In this document: in pieces, positions 26,201-35,674 of the stretch
Layout: the number at the start of each line of letters is the position of its first letter
Position numbering within the stretch: position 1 is the stretch's first letter
NCBI RefSeq assembly: GCF_004664715.2
Contig: NC_051064.1
Coordinates: 110,355,740 to 110,419,739, forward strand
DNA from: Peromyscus leucopus
Lineage: Eukaryota > Chordata > Mammalia > Rodentia > Cricetidae
Direction of reading: 5' to 3'
DNA length: 64,000 nt
Translations under genes and position numbers: made by a program
Notes under the pieces: model-generated
The model's database searches: none
Seen by the model: only the letters and a program-made list of their open reading frames with translations
Told to the model about the DNA's origin: nothing

Positions 26201-27560
26201 GTGCATGTGTATATATACACACATGTGTATGTGTGGTATGTGTGTGTGTATATGTGTGGTGTGTGTGTATGTGTGGTGTGTGTGTAGGTGTATGTGTGGT
26301 ATGTGTGTATGTATGTGTGTGTATGTGTGGTGTGTGTGTGTATGTAGGTGTGTGTGTGTGTATGTAGGTAGGTAGACAGATGCCTGTGTGGAGGTCAGAA
26401 GATGACCACTTGCAAGAGTCTATTCTTTCTTGCTCCCACCTGGGTCCTGAGGATTGAACTGAGTTTGTCTGGTTTGGCTACAGATGCTTTTACCCCCTGA
26501 ACCATTTTGCCAGCCCACAAGTTATTCTCTGACCTCCACACATGCATCATGGCACACTTGTGGAACACTTGTGGCCCACACACATATACATATATGCACA
26601 CATACATATACAAATGAATTAAAATATGTAATGAAAATTTTAAAGGAGACCAGAGTGAAGTCTGTTGCTTGCAGAAATCCCTAGCTTCATGTAGCCATCA
26701 GATTCACACTTGAGAGGCATGCTGGCTGTTGTGTGGAGTGGGCGGGTTGGGGGGCACAGCTGGACAGAGAAGGGGAGCCTCAGCTAATGCACAGGCGGGG
26801 ACAGGCAGAACTGAGGGACATGCTGCTAGCTGGTGGCAGAGGGCTCCTCGGCTGGCTCCTGCTTCATGTCATCAGTTACACATCTTCCTGTTATGCACAG
26901 GATTTGAAGCAGCTTGCACATAGGTTAAAATAGCAAATAGTGCCGGGCGATGGTGGCGCACGCCTTTAATCCCAGCACTCAGGAGGCAGAGCCAGGCAGA
27001 TCTCTGTGAGTTCGAGGCCAGCCTGGGCTACAGAGGGAGATCCAGGACAGGCAAAGCTACAGAGAAACCTTGTCTTACAAAAAAAACCAAACCAAACCAA
27101 ACAAAATATCAAGTAGTAACCAAGGGACAGACCATGGCCGTCTGAGAAGTGTGGAACAGGAGGGCGGACGGCCGAGAGGCTCTGGTCGCTCTGCCCTTTT
27201 GAAACCAGCTTAGTTTTTGGCAATGCTGGAGATCGAACCCAAGGCCTCCAACATGTTTAACAAGAGTTCTACCACTGGGCTGTGTCCTGGCTACTGTGCA
27301 TCCATTGTAACAGAGCTGTGCACTTGACTTTGCTTGTTCTAGTGGACGAGAAAAAGGAGACACACAAGTCGTTATAATTTCCGAATATGGGGCCAGTGAG
27401 ATGGCTCAGAATTCAGGGTGCTTGCTGCCAAGCCTGACCCCTCGGTTTGATTCCCAGAGCCCACATGGTGGAAGGAGAAAACCTGCTCCTTTGAGTTGTC
27501 CCCTGACCTCCACATGTACACTGTGGTGTGTGCATGGGCACATGTGTACACACACACAAA

Positions 27561-27617
<57 letters not shown>

Positions 27618-29316
27618 AACCAGCCCCAGATTCTCAGCCTTCAGTGTGAGGGGTGGACACACTGGTTTCTCTGCAGACACAAAGGCCTCCTTGTCCGGCT
27701 TGCAGACTGTTTTCCTAGGCGGCCCTGGGAGGTCCCAGAGTGGGGCCTCGTCTCTGACGGTTGATTGCATGATGATTCCTCACCACATGACAGGGAGGCC
27801 CAGGCCTTAGCAAGGGAGGCTCCCTGCTTAGCAGGCCAGGCCAGTCACTGACAAGCAGCTGGTCACTGGACTGCAATGACCCTAGAGAGGCACTCTTCAG
27901 ATAAGAAAGGTGCTTTCAGGTCAGGACCAGCTCAAAATGTTAGCCGTCTGGAATTTTGCTTTTAATGGGCAAAAATTCAACAGGCCCCAGAAGGGACAGG
28001 ACCATTTGTTTACTTATCAGACAGTGGTCGTCATGGTGATGAGTAGCCAGGGCAAAGTCTACACTTCGCGCCATGCCGACCTGGCAGCAGAGAGAAGGAG
28101 GGGTGCCCATGACTGGTGCCCTGCTAGTGTCCACAGGCCACAGTCCACACTGTGAGGGTGTCAGGTAAGGACTCCAAGTCAGGTCTGCTGTGTTGCATAA
28201 ATAGGAATCCAGTTGCAGAGCGCAGCCGGACTGGGCTCATGTTTGTGACTCCTGGGCCAGCATGCGAGCCTCTGGCCCAGGCTCTCTCCGTAGAGAACCC
28301 CCTTTTATCGATACTAGGTGATGTCTCCTCTGTGCACTTGGAGAGACCGCAGATCCAAGTTTGTTCTGTGCATGTGTGTGGTGCTCAGGAGTGTGCACAT
28401 ACTGTGCGTGTGTGTCCTTGTTCAGGGCCGTGCAGAGGCCTGGAGATGGAAAGAATCTCTCTGAGGCCCCAGGGTCCCATTCGACAGGAAAAAGCAGGCC
28501 AGAAGCACAAGCTCTTGCCCCCACTCCACTGAGAACTGCTGTGTGACCCTGAAAGGGTTCTTTACAACTCTGGTCCTTTGCATCTAAAACTGTGACAGGG
28601 TTGTTTAGATTACATTATCTGTAAGGACTCACTCGCCCGGCCTCCCATTCTGTGCCTTGAAAATGAGTTCAACTTTCATATCCAAAGCATCCTTCAGAGT
28701 GTTTCAAAGGCCTGGGAGGTTTCTGAAGTATTATGGGATGTCTTTGTAATTAATAACTATTCAGAAAACCTTCCAGAAAGGCACAACCCTGTCAGGAATG
28801 TGTGTACCTCCGGGCAGGAGAAAGGACGCCCTCCAGCTCTGGTCCCTGGTGACCTCAGAGGCCTCCCCTTGTACCCAGTTTCTACACGTGGGAACTCAAC
28901 CGCCCCCCCCCCCATCTCTCCTGCTCTGTTCCCTGATTCTTGTCCTTATCTGGCCCTGGTTCCAGGGCTGCTAGGCTGCCAGCTCCCCAGTGTCCTCCTG
29001 GTAGCTTTGCCCAAGTCACTCAGGCCCAGGTGCCTTCTCTAGAACCGTCTTCTCTTCTCCAGAACTCCATCTCCTCTCCCATTCTCTCTGTCCCTCTGGT
29101 GTGCTGGGGCAGAGGCCAATGACATTCATGTCTACTCACCAGTGCCAGTGACTTCAGGGCACACTGGGTCAATGTGCTGAAAGTCAACTCCATTTTTTAA
29201 ATGAAGGTTAGGAGGTCTATCTCAGCTCCTCACATTGTTTGCTCTCTGATACAGCCCCAGGGCTCAGGGACAAACTGCACACTCCTTTTTCTTTTCTTAA
29301 AAAAGGGTTTGTTTGT

Positions 29317-29391
<75 letters not shown>

Positions 29392-32293
29392 ATGTGTCTA
29401 GGTGTCTGCAGAGACCAGAAGAGGGAGGTGGATCCCACGGAGCTAGAGCTACAGGCAGTTTTGAACTGCCCAGCGTGGGTACTGGGAACCAAACCCAGGC
29501 TTTCTGGAAGAGACAACCATTCTCAACTGCTGAGCCCTCTCTCCAGGTCACCACGTCCCACTTTCTTTATTTTAATCAGGGTCTCAGGTACAACGCTCAA
29601 GGTAGCGTGACCTTGAACTTGTGATCCTCTTGCCTCTGCTTTCTGAGTTCTAAGATTACGGGTTCCCGTCACCGTGACTGATCTGTTCTTATTTCTGTTC
29701 TGAGGATCGAACCCACAGCCTTGAGCATGCTAGGCAAGCACCCCACCACGGAGCCATGTCCCCAGCCAGTAGTTTTTGATACAGTTCTCATTATATAGCC
29801 CAGGATGGCTCTGAACTCCAATCCTCCTGCCTCTGCTTCCCTAGTGCTGGGGCAACAGGTCTTTGCCTCCATGCCTGGAAAACTGAACTCTTGGTAACTA
29901 AGAGTGGACAGGTAACTGATACAAGAAGTTCCGGGGAGGGTGGCTTCGGGGGAACTATCTTCTGATGGACACAGCACATTGTTCTGGTCCTCCAGTGTCT
30001 GGTACACAGTAGACACAGCACAAAAGCTGCTGTTCCCATGTCTTATTGTCAGCGCTCGTGTGCTGTTAGCTGGAGAAATTAAGGTCCTTTTCATGCTATA
30101 ATCTAAAATCATTAATGAGGAGAGAGAGACTTGCCCTTCCTCTCCTACACTGAACATTCTCCTTCTCAGCCTACACAAATCATATCCATTACTTCTAAAC
30201 ACACTTCCTCCAGGAAGCCTTCCAAGCCTTGCAGGAAGTCAGGCCCTCCCTGAGCTCTGTATTTCGCAGGAACATTGAATTCGCTTGTTCTGTTCTCCTA
30301 TGCGGTGGAGCCATAGAGCCCTTGAGCCTAGGAGCAGGGTCTTGCCTGGGCTCCTGATGTCTAGCTGAGGGTCTGGCGGGCAGGGCCCGCTCCCTGAGAA
30401 ATGGGAGGAAGAGGTCTGATCCTGAGTCTGACTGGCCACTCACTCACTCACTCACTCAGTCAGCTCAGCCTCTCAGTTCTCTCCATTCCCCTTCTAGGAC
30501 AGGAGACACAGTTAGGTCAACATTTCCCAAAGGGTGGTGTTGGGAATCAGCCGCGGCTCAAAGGCTTTCCTTGAGGAGAGAGGACTGTGTGGGGGTGTCA
30601 CAGGGGTGGGGGTTATTTTACAGATCTGCTTTGAAGCCTCAGAGCCTCTCTGGACCTGCCACAGACCCACTTGTCCCGTGGCGTCACAGGAGCTAACACG
30701 GGACGTGGGGGTTTCCACACTGGTGTGCCTGGGGAACTCTACGCAGTGAAGCTTTTCTGAGGCGATTGGGTGCCAAAGAACATACTTTGAAAAGCACTGG
30801 GTTATCCCCTTGTCTTGGAGCCCAGGGGGTTAACTGAGTCAGACACAGCTCTTCCCCCCCACCCCACCCCACCCCGCACCCCCTCTACCCAGAAGCTCAG
30901 CTGGTGGGGAGCAGGAGCCATAGGAACTGGGCAGGAAGTAGCAGTTCTTAGAGGGGAGGGGCGGGGAGGGAAGGCTGGGTCCAGCAGGGAGAGAGCATCT
31001 CCCTTGATATAGCCACCTAAGGTGGAGTCTCAGAGGATGAGGCGGGGAGCTGGGTCCTGGTGCAGAGGGGAAAGTGGCTGGCCGCACAAAGTGTTCCAAA
31101 CCATTATGTAAGCAAAGGTACATGGAAGCCAAGCTCAGGTGGGCAAAACCTCACATGGGTCTATTGGAGTCAACATGAAGGAGTCTTGGAAATAGCGATG
31201 GGGTGAACATTCCAAGCTTGACCAGGGAGGACAGTGAACACCAGGCCGAGCCCAGGGCTCCTCTGAATGCAGATGTGTGACGCTGCAGGGGCTATGCTGG
31301 GTGATCTTAGGAAAAAGTGATCTGGCAGCCGTTAAGTGGAGTCTGAAAAGGATCTCAAGTGGAAAGTTCTGTCGAGGAGAGGAGCAGAGAGGACCAGCCA
31401 GGGTTTCCTGAACCCAAACAGACCTATGGTGGATGGGGAAGAGGACGGAGGACTGAGAGATCTTCAGCTGCTGCCATGTGCCCACATCGGACATGGAGCA
31501 CTAGAGTGGGTTGCAGCTAGGGTCCCCTCCTGTGGAATTTATAGGCTAGTGAGGGTGGCAGGTGAAACTTAGGAACCCACGCATAACTGCAAACCTTGAA
31601 TGTTGATAAAGCAAATTTTAGGATGCTAGTCAGCCTAGAACAAGGGTAACCTGGGGAAGTCAGGGCTGGCTTCTTGCAGGAAGTGGCACTGTATGTCAGA
31701 CTGGAGGCTGCGAAGGAGTTCATTAGATAAAGACGAGCTGCCTACATCCAGGGGCTGTAAAGCCAGAGTGGATGGCTTGTGAAATGAACCCTGGAGAGAG
31801 GCCAGCTGAGAGAGAAAACCTCAGAGAATCCCACTACTCAGCAGGAGGCCAAGAAGCAGCCCGAGGGATGGTAGAAAATTTGGTGTTTTCCAATCCACTT
31901 CTCCACCCCACCTGCCCCCACTGCTCCAAGCCCCTGAGCCGAAAGAGCCTGCTGACCTTGAATGAAATCCCAGATGTTGCACTCTTGTCCCGAGAGGCAG
32001 ACCACCGTGCAGTTGGGGGCCAGCCCCCCATACTCAGCCCGGTCCTCGAGTCTCTGCCACCGGACCTTCAGGACGAACCAGAAGTACTGGATGCTGAAGA
32101 AGGTTGGGACCCAGTTGTCGGGGGAGAATCGGGGATTCCTGGCCATCCCGGTCTTTTGGCCCATGGCCAGGATGTTCTGCTTGACTCTCTCTGGGAACAG
32201 TATCATTAGCACCTTGCCCACAGCCACCTCCACGGCTACCTGCAAGAAGATCCCTAGCCGCTTCAGCCATAGCCCTAGCCAGGGCAGCCCCAT
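15885..32293 (-). CDS. Dio1: Dio1, type 1 iodothyronine deiodinase (selenoprotein), complete four-exon gene
   Basis: Family knowledge: this membrane selenoenzyme removes iodine from T4 to make T3 and clears reverse T3, mainly in liver and kidney. Seen here: four coding exons joined by GT/AG introns of phases 1, 1 and 0 give exactly 257 codons (337+144+200+93 nt including the stop), the usual mammalian length. An N-terminal hydrophobic segment spans residues 10-33. The active centre reads GSCTUPSF with Sec126 encoded by TGA. His158 and His174 are present, as is Phe65, the residue reported to favour reverse-T3 use. A SECIS lies in the 3'UTR. The start at 32293 matches the MGL N-terminus of the family. 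Introns are about 9.0, 3.0 and 2.75 kb. The gene is divergent from Yipf1. The span given runs from the start codon to the inferred 3' end near 15885; the TSS is not resolved. Confidence 0.97.
15901..15906 (-). terminator. Dio1: Candidate Dio1 polyadenylation signal ATTAAA
   Basis: The minus strand reads ATTAAA about 24 nt after the SECIS, a plausible hexamer for cleavage near 15880-15890. An AATAAA also occurs upstream at about 16604-16609, but using it would remove the SECIS. Confidence 0.45.
15930..15994 (-). promoter_or_regulatory. Dio1: SECIS element of Dio1 (3'UTR)
   Basis: On the minus strand the core reads ATGA (15983-15980), then a 10-bp helix GGTCACAGCG paired with CGCTGTGACT, an apical TAAA (15968-15965) followed by GTGCACAC, and TGAT (15946-15943). 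The ATGA/TGAT non-Watson-Crick quartet and the apical AAA are the defining SECIS features. A lower helix pairs CATATTT (15994-15988) with AAAAATG (15936-15930), with one mismatch. It lies about 0.8 kb past the stop codon and recruits SBP2 and eEFSec to decode the UGA in exon 2. Confidence 0.95.
16017..16040 (-). other. Dio1: GNRA-capped 10-bp hairpin beside the SECIS
   Basis: On the minus strand GGACTGATGG and CCATCGGTCC pair over ten base pairs (one G-U) around a GCAA tetraloop, a GNRA loop. It ends 22 nt before the SECIS lower helix in the same 3'UTR. The structure is seen directly; no function is known to me. Confidence 0.6.
16041..16785 (-). other. Dio1: Dio1 3'UTR between stop and SECIS
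   Basis: Mostly unique sequence with no SINE recognised. A T-tract of about 17 nt (minus strand) lies near 16351-16367, and an AATAAA at about 16604-16609 could be an early, SECIS-less poly(A) site. Confidence 0.6.
16786..16878 (-). CDS. Dio1: Dio1 coding exon 4, C-terminus and stop
   Basis: Minus strand, after a CTCTGCAG acceptor. It encodes [20 protein letters not shown] and ends with GHMAQL and TAG (16788-16786). This is the conserved C-terminal block of DIO1 with species-typical change in the last ten residues, and it brings the protein to 257 residues. Transcription must continue at least another 0.85 kb to include the SECIS. Confidence 0.96.
   Translation of the reverse strand, partial: GKPGPWNYNPDEVRAVLEKLCPSPGHMAQL
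16879..19629 (-). other. Dio1: Dio1 intron 3 contents
   Basis: About 17000-17870 is unique sequence without a recognised gene. 17880-17998 is a minus-strand B2-like SINE and 18003-18160 an old minus-strand B1/B4-like piece. 18977-19170 is a plus-strand B2/B3-like SINE ending in an A-rich tail, and 19181-19325 a plus-strand B1. Confidence 0.7.
19630..19829 (-). CDS. Dio1: Dio1 coding exon 3
   Basis: Minus strand, after a CTCCTGCAG acceptor. It completes Asp161 and reads [16 protein letters not shown], then [20 protein letters not shown], then [14 protein letters not shown] before a GTGGTGG donor. This is the thioredoxin-fold part of the deiodinase, with His174 in the QHR motif. The segment [18 protein letters not shown] differs from the mouse sequence while its surroundings are nearly identical. 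The exon ends in phase 0. Confidence 0.97.
20229..20266. repeat. (TG)n microsatellite
   Basis: About 19 TG units in Dio1 intron 2. Confidence 0.97.
20398..20534 (+). mobile_element. B1 SINE
   Basis: B1 body from GCAGCGGTGGCGCTCGCC to AACCCTGTCTTG, followed by a CCA/ACA-rich simple tail. Confidence 0.9.
20651..21115 (+). mobile_element. Solo LTR in Dio1 intron 2
   Basis: TGTTGGCGGTTG start and CCCCAACA end, with CCAAATAAATC and a CTTTATTAGACCATCAGG segment. It is flanked by CAAACC (20645-20650) and CAAATC (21116-21121), a 6-bp duplication with one difference. Read as a cricetid ERV solo LTR; long ORFs across it are not genes. Confidence 0.75.
22087..22210. repeat. AT-palindromic microsatellite
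   Basis: Several TATATATA blocks separated by short unique words, including two GGAAAAT copies after ATATAT blocks; able to fold into cruciforms. Confidence 0.9.
22817..22960 (-). CDS. Dio1: Dio1 coding exon 2 with selenocysteine codon
   Basis: The exon is bounded by TTTGCTGCAG on its 5' side and a GTACGA donor on its 3' side (minus strand). It encodes codons 113-160, including [11 protein letters not shown], then TGA, then [19 protein letters not shown] and IEEAHAT. The TGA at 22922-22920 is flanked on both sides by conserved deiodinase sequence, so it is a recoded Sec codon and not a truncation. His158 lies near the exon end. Standard gene callers would stop here. Confidence 0.97.
22920..22922 (-). 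other. Dio1: Recoded UGA codon, selenocysteine 126 of Dio1
   Basis: The TGA is in frame at codon 126, directly after GSCT and before PSF, which is the catalytic Sec position in mammalian type 1 deiodinase. The downstream frame stays open through exons 3 and 4 to a TAG, and a SECIS is present in the 3'UTR. Confidence 0.97.
26057..26375. repeat. Complex GT-rich repeat
   Basis: GTGTGT blocks broken by TATGTGTG, GGTATGTG and GGATGTATG words over about 320 bp. Long Cys-Val ORFs here are artefacts. Confidence 0.95.
26942..27095 (+). mobile_element. B1 SINE
   Basis: GCCGGGCGATGGTGGCGCAC start; CAAACCAAACC tail. Confidence 0.93.
27389..27618 (+). mobile_element. B2/B3-like SINE with (TAAA)n tail
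   Basis: GGGGCCAGTGAGATGGCTCAG start, ending in ATAAATAAATAAA repeats at 27560-27618. Confidence 0.85.
29309..29550 (-). mobile_element. B2-like SINE with (TTTA)n(GT)n tail
   Basis: TTTATTTATTTA (29309-29352), then GT repeats, then a reverse-complement B2 body ending GAGCCCTCTCTCCAGG. Confidence 0.85.
31957..32293 (-). CDS. Dio1: Dio1 coding exon 1 (codons 1-112 plus one base)
   Basis: On the minus strand this begins with ATG (32293-32291), reads [14 protein letters not shown] and ends NIWDFIQ plus one base before a GTCAGC donor at 31956. It carries the membrane anchor (hydrophobic residues about 10-33) and the conserved [11 protein letters not shown] and [11 protein letters not shown] blocks, which are close to identical to mouse. 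An in-frame ATG 31 codons upstream (32386) has no stop between, but the family start and the overlapping promoter motifs favour 32293. Confidence 0.97.
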
Positions 32294-32370
32294 CTCAGCA
32301 AGGGGTAGAACTGACTCGGAGGCGGATGTAGGCAGATGGACAGACAGAGAGGCCCCAGCCAGACAACACT

Positions 32371-32435
32371 GGGCGGAGCTGGACAAAGGTGCAGGGCATA
32401 GTAGCCAGCCCTGACAAGAGGACTGTGCCAGATAG
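32371..32435 (-). promoter_or_regulatory. Dio1: Dio1 proximal promoter motif cluster (GC box, HNF4-like DR1, GATA)
   Basis: In plus-strand reading: GGGCGG at 32371-32376, TGGACAAAGGTGCA at 32380-32393 (a DR1-like HNF4 site) and AGATAG at 32430-32435 (a WGATAR GATA site), about 80-140 bp upstream of the Dio1 start codon. Published work on mouse Dio1 describes control by HNF4alpha with GATA4 and KLF9, and the cluster fits that. Binding is inferred. No TATA box is evident. Confidence 0.5.
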
Positions 32436-32439
32436 GACA

Positions 32440-32955
32440 GCAGGTGTTTGCCTTGCAGTCAATTGGATGGAAAATTCCAAACCACAGGCACAGAGGTCTC
32501 TTTAAGTTAATATCTTCCCAGGTTCTTTGTTACTTTTTGAGAGATGCTTGGTTTCCCTCTGGGTGATTTTTTTTTTTTTTTTTTTGACAAACACTTGAAA
32601 AGATTACATTAAAAGGGACCTTGTTAAATCATAATGAATTCCACTATTTTGTACAATTAATATTGTACAATAGAAAATAATACATTTTTTAAATAACAAA
32701 AAAGGGACCCTGTTAAAGATCTCTTGCTGCGGTGGTGGCACACGCCTTTAATCCCAGCACTCAGGAGGCAGAGGCAGGCGGATCTCTGTGAGTTCGAGGC
32801 CAGCCTGGTCTACAGTACAAGTATTAGGACAACAAGGGATACATAGAGAAACCTTGTCTCAAAACAAACAAAAAGTTGAAAATGCATTTAATGCAGTCAA
32901 TCTATCAAGCACAATAGTAGTATATCACTTAAAATTAAATTACACTTATATACAT

Positions 32956-33014
<59 letters not shown>

Positions 33015-33470
33015 GCAGGGGCCATGAATGCTGTAGCACAAGTGTAGAGATTAGAAGAGAACTTTGGTAGTCAGTTCTTGCCTACTCTGTGGGTCCTGGG
33101 GATTGACCTCAGGTCACTGGGCTAGGCGGCAAACACCTTTACCCACGTACATCTTGGCACCACAGTAAAGTTAAAACCCCGAAGTGGAGCATTAAAAGTT
33201 CAGCAGTGTCTTTACTCTGGGATGAGGTACTGATCCCAGCTTTTGATTTTTATTTGTGGTGCTGGTGACTGAGCTGAGGATCTCGTGCATCCTAGGTCAG
33301 TTCCACCACTTGAGCTACACCCACAGCCCTGTCTTCTGCCCCTGCTGAAGTCAGGTGTCCATTCTCTTATTGAGTCTTAAGAGTTCTTGGAATATTTTAC
33401 ATAAGATTCTTTTTCAGAAATGTCTTGCAAATGCCTTTTCCCAGTCTAGGCTTGTCTTCTTGTTCTCTTG
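32440..33470. other. Dio1/Yipf1 intergenic, first part
   Basis: Contains a poly(T) run (32568-32585), a plus B1 (32728-32875), (TG)n (32955-33011), a minus B2-like copy (33020-33165) and an old ID-like minus piece (33235-33330). From 33340 an L1-like segment begins. Confidence 0.6.
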
Positions 33471-34170
33471 ATAATTGTTTCTTCCTCCTTCCTTCCTTCC
33501 TTCCTTCCTTCCTTCCTTCCTTCCTTCCTTCCTTCTTTCCTTCCTCCCTTCCTCCCTTCCCTCCCTCCCTCCCTCTTTCCCTCTCCCTCCCTCCCTCCTT
33601 TCTTTCTTTCTTTCTTTTTTCTTTCTTTCTTGGATAATTGTTTTTCATTTGTTTGTGTTTTTGAGGCAAAGTCTCCCTATGGAGCCTAGGCTGGCCTCTC
33701 TACCCTTGCTTCCCAAGTGCTGGCATTATAGGGGTGTGCACCATACCTAGAAATTATTGTATCTTTATAGTGAATCTTAAAGTTAAATAACATTAGTCCT
33801 CTGATTTTGTTCTTCTTAACTATTATGATGACTATTTGGAGATCTTTTTCTGCTCCACATAAAGTCTAGAATCGATTTGTGGATACTGTATCAGCAACAT
33901 AACTTCTTGGATGTAGCTCTAGGGTGTATTGAATCTGTAGGTCAACCTGAGAAGAATGAAAATCTTGGCAGCTGTGTCTTCCTGTCTCTGAAGATGGAAG
34001 ACACACTGATTTCAGCTCTTTGATGTCTTTTGGCAGAGTTTTGTAGATCTTGTTCACGTGTCTTCAGGTTTATTCTAAGTTATTTTATTTTTTGGGTGCA
34101 AATATAAATGATATTGTGCTTTTAATTTCATTATTCAGTTATTTGATGATCTTAATTGTCAATTGAGAGA
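33340..34170 (-). mobile_element. L1 fragment, interrupted
   Basis: The minus strand resembles rodent L1 ORF2 3' sequence (around GGTGTATTGAATCTGTAGG and TTGTAGATCTTGTTCACG on the plus strand). It is broken by a polypyrimidine tract and a minus B1 fragment (33645-33750). No intact ORF. Confidence 0.5.
33480..33633. repeat. Polypyrimidine (TTCC)n/(TTTC)n tract
   Basis: About 150 bases of pure C/T on the plus strand, TTCC then CCCT then TTTC repeats; likely able to form triplex DNA. Confidence 0.97.
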
Positions 34171-34194
34171 ATCTAGGATCACCTGGGGGGGGGT

Positions 34195-34470
34195 GCTCTA
34201 GGTTTTCCTGTTGAGGTTATCTTGCTTGCATTAAATGAGGTAGGAAGATCAGCCCACTGTGGGTGGCGCCATTCCCTGGCTGGGATCCTGGACTGAAAAT
34301 GGAGAAATGGAACTGAGCAACAACATGCATTCATCCTGTTCTCCTTCTTGACTATGGTTACAGTGTGACCAACTGCCTCAAGTCCCCGCTGCCGTGACTT
34401 CCTTATCATGATGGACTGTAACCTTGAGCTGGGAGCCAAAATAAAACCCTTTCTCCTTTCCAGCCATGAT
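34195..34470 (+). repeat. Rodent interspersed repeat
   Basis: Sequence around TGGGTGGCGCCATTCCCTGG and GATGGACTGTAACCTTGAGC with AATAAAACCC is a dispersed rodent repeat recognised by eye; class not assigned. Confidence 0.45.
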
Positions 34471-34473
34471 GTA

Positions 34474-34477
<4 letters not shown>

Positions 34478-34523
<46 letters not shown>

Positions 34524-34571
34524 AGAGAGAGATAGATCCCTAGTCTGTGTGTGTGTGTGTGTGTGTGTGTG
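34478..34571. repeat. (CA)n(GA)n...(TG)n compound inverted repeat
   Basis: CA 34478-34520, GA 34521-34532, then TG 34545-34571 on the same strand. Confidence 0.97.
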
Positions 34572-34949
34572 ATCAAGTGCGTTGCTGCCATTATTGTTTT
34601 GAATAAAAAAGTCAAACATTTTGCTTTGCTCTCACTTTCTGCTGTTTTTTTTTTTTTTATGTAAAGCTGAGGTTTTTGCTGACATTATTCTCCTCTATTA
34701 AAAAGTTCTTTTGACGTTTCTTTCAATATGAACCATGGGCAACAAATTCTCTCAGTATCTGTTTGCTTGAGAAATTATTTCTTCTTCATTTCTGAGGGAT
34801 AATTTCTTTTAAATATGCTGTCCTTGTTTTCTTCCTAAGGTGTGAATACGTCACTGTTCTGTGTGAACTGTTTTCCTTGCTCCTTTAAATATCTTTACCT
34901 TGAATTATGCCTGTAACGTATGAGGTGGTGGTGGCGGTGGCGGTGGCGT

Positions 34950-35093
34950 GTGTGTTTGGGTGCATGGGTGGGGGCGGGGGTCACATGGTGTTCACGTGGC
35001 GGTCAGGGGACACCTGTAGGGGACAATTCTCTTCTTCTGCCGTGTGGGTCTTCAGGTCGCCAGGCTTGGTGGCGAGCAAAGAGCCATCTCACC
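34950..35093 (-). mobile_element. B2-like SINE fragment
   Basis: Reverse-complement B2 3' half and body; diverged. Confidence 0.6.
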
Positions 35094-35192
35094 AACACTG
35101 AATTTGTCTTTTATTACACGCCATCTTAACAATAGAAAGATAGTATGTTTTCTCATTCAGCCTAGAAAAAGCTTCTATAAAATTCATGTGTT

Positions 35193-35372
35193 TGGCTGCT
35201 GGAGACATGGCTCAGAGGTTAAGAGCACTGGTTGCTCTTCCAGTGGCTCAGAGTTCAATTCTCGGCAACCACATGGTGGCTCACTGCCATCTATAATGAG
35301 ATCTGGTGCCCTCTTCTGGCATAGAGCACCACAAACAAAATAAATAAATCTTAAAAAGATTTTTAAAAATTC
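35193..35372 (+). mobile_element. B2 SINE
   Basis: GGCTGCTGGAGACATGGCTC start, AAATAAATCTTAAAAAGA tail. Confidence 0.9.
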
Positions 35373-35674
35373 GTTTGTTCTATTTTAAAAAGAAAATCTA
35401 AAACTAGGCGCAGTGACACATACCTTTAATCCCAATACTTCAGAGGCTAAGGTAGGATTTTGAGTTTCAGGCCTGCTTGGGCCAGTCAGGATCTTAGTGA
35501 CCTTTGTCCAAAAAAAAAAAAATTATATATATATGAAAAAATAATAAATCTATCAATACCTCAAGAAAACTAAAGTCAAGACAAAGCTTCATTAACTAGA
35601 GAACTAATCTCAAAACCCTGAGTAACCTTGCTTCAGAAATTGGTCAATTTAATTGTCAATTAATAAATTCTATC

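Larger units (their letters stand above)
22961..31956 (-). other. Dio1: Dio1 intron 1 contents
   Basis: This 9-kb intron holds a minus B1 piece (23290-23405), B2/B3 SINEs (23597-23812 plus; 26380-26515 minus; 27389-27618 plus; 29310-29550 minus), a B1-like plus copy (24715-24830), a GT-rich block (26057-26375), a plus B1 (26942-27095), an ID-like minus piece (27212-27292) and a B4-like minus copy (29578-29766). 27620-29300 and 29870-31950 are largely unique, with no exon recognised. Confidence 0.65.

Noticed and set aside
25908..26375. Cys-Val and His-Thr rich ORFs up to 145 codons
   Set aside because: Translations of GT/CA dinucleotide repeats.
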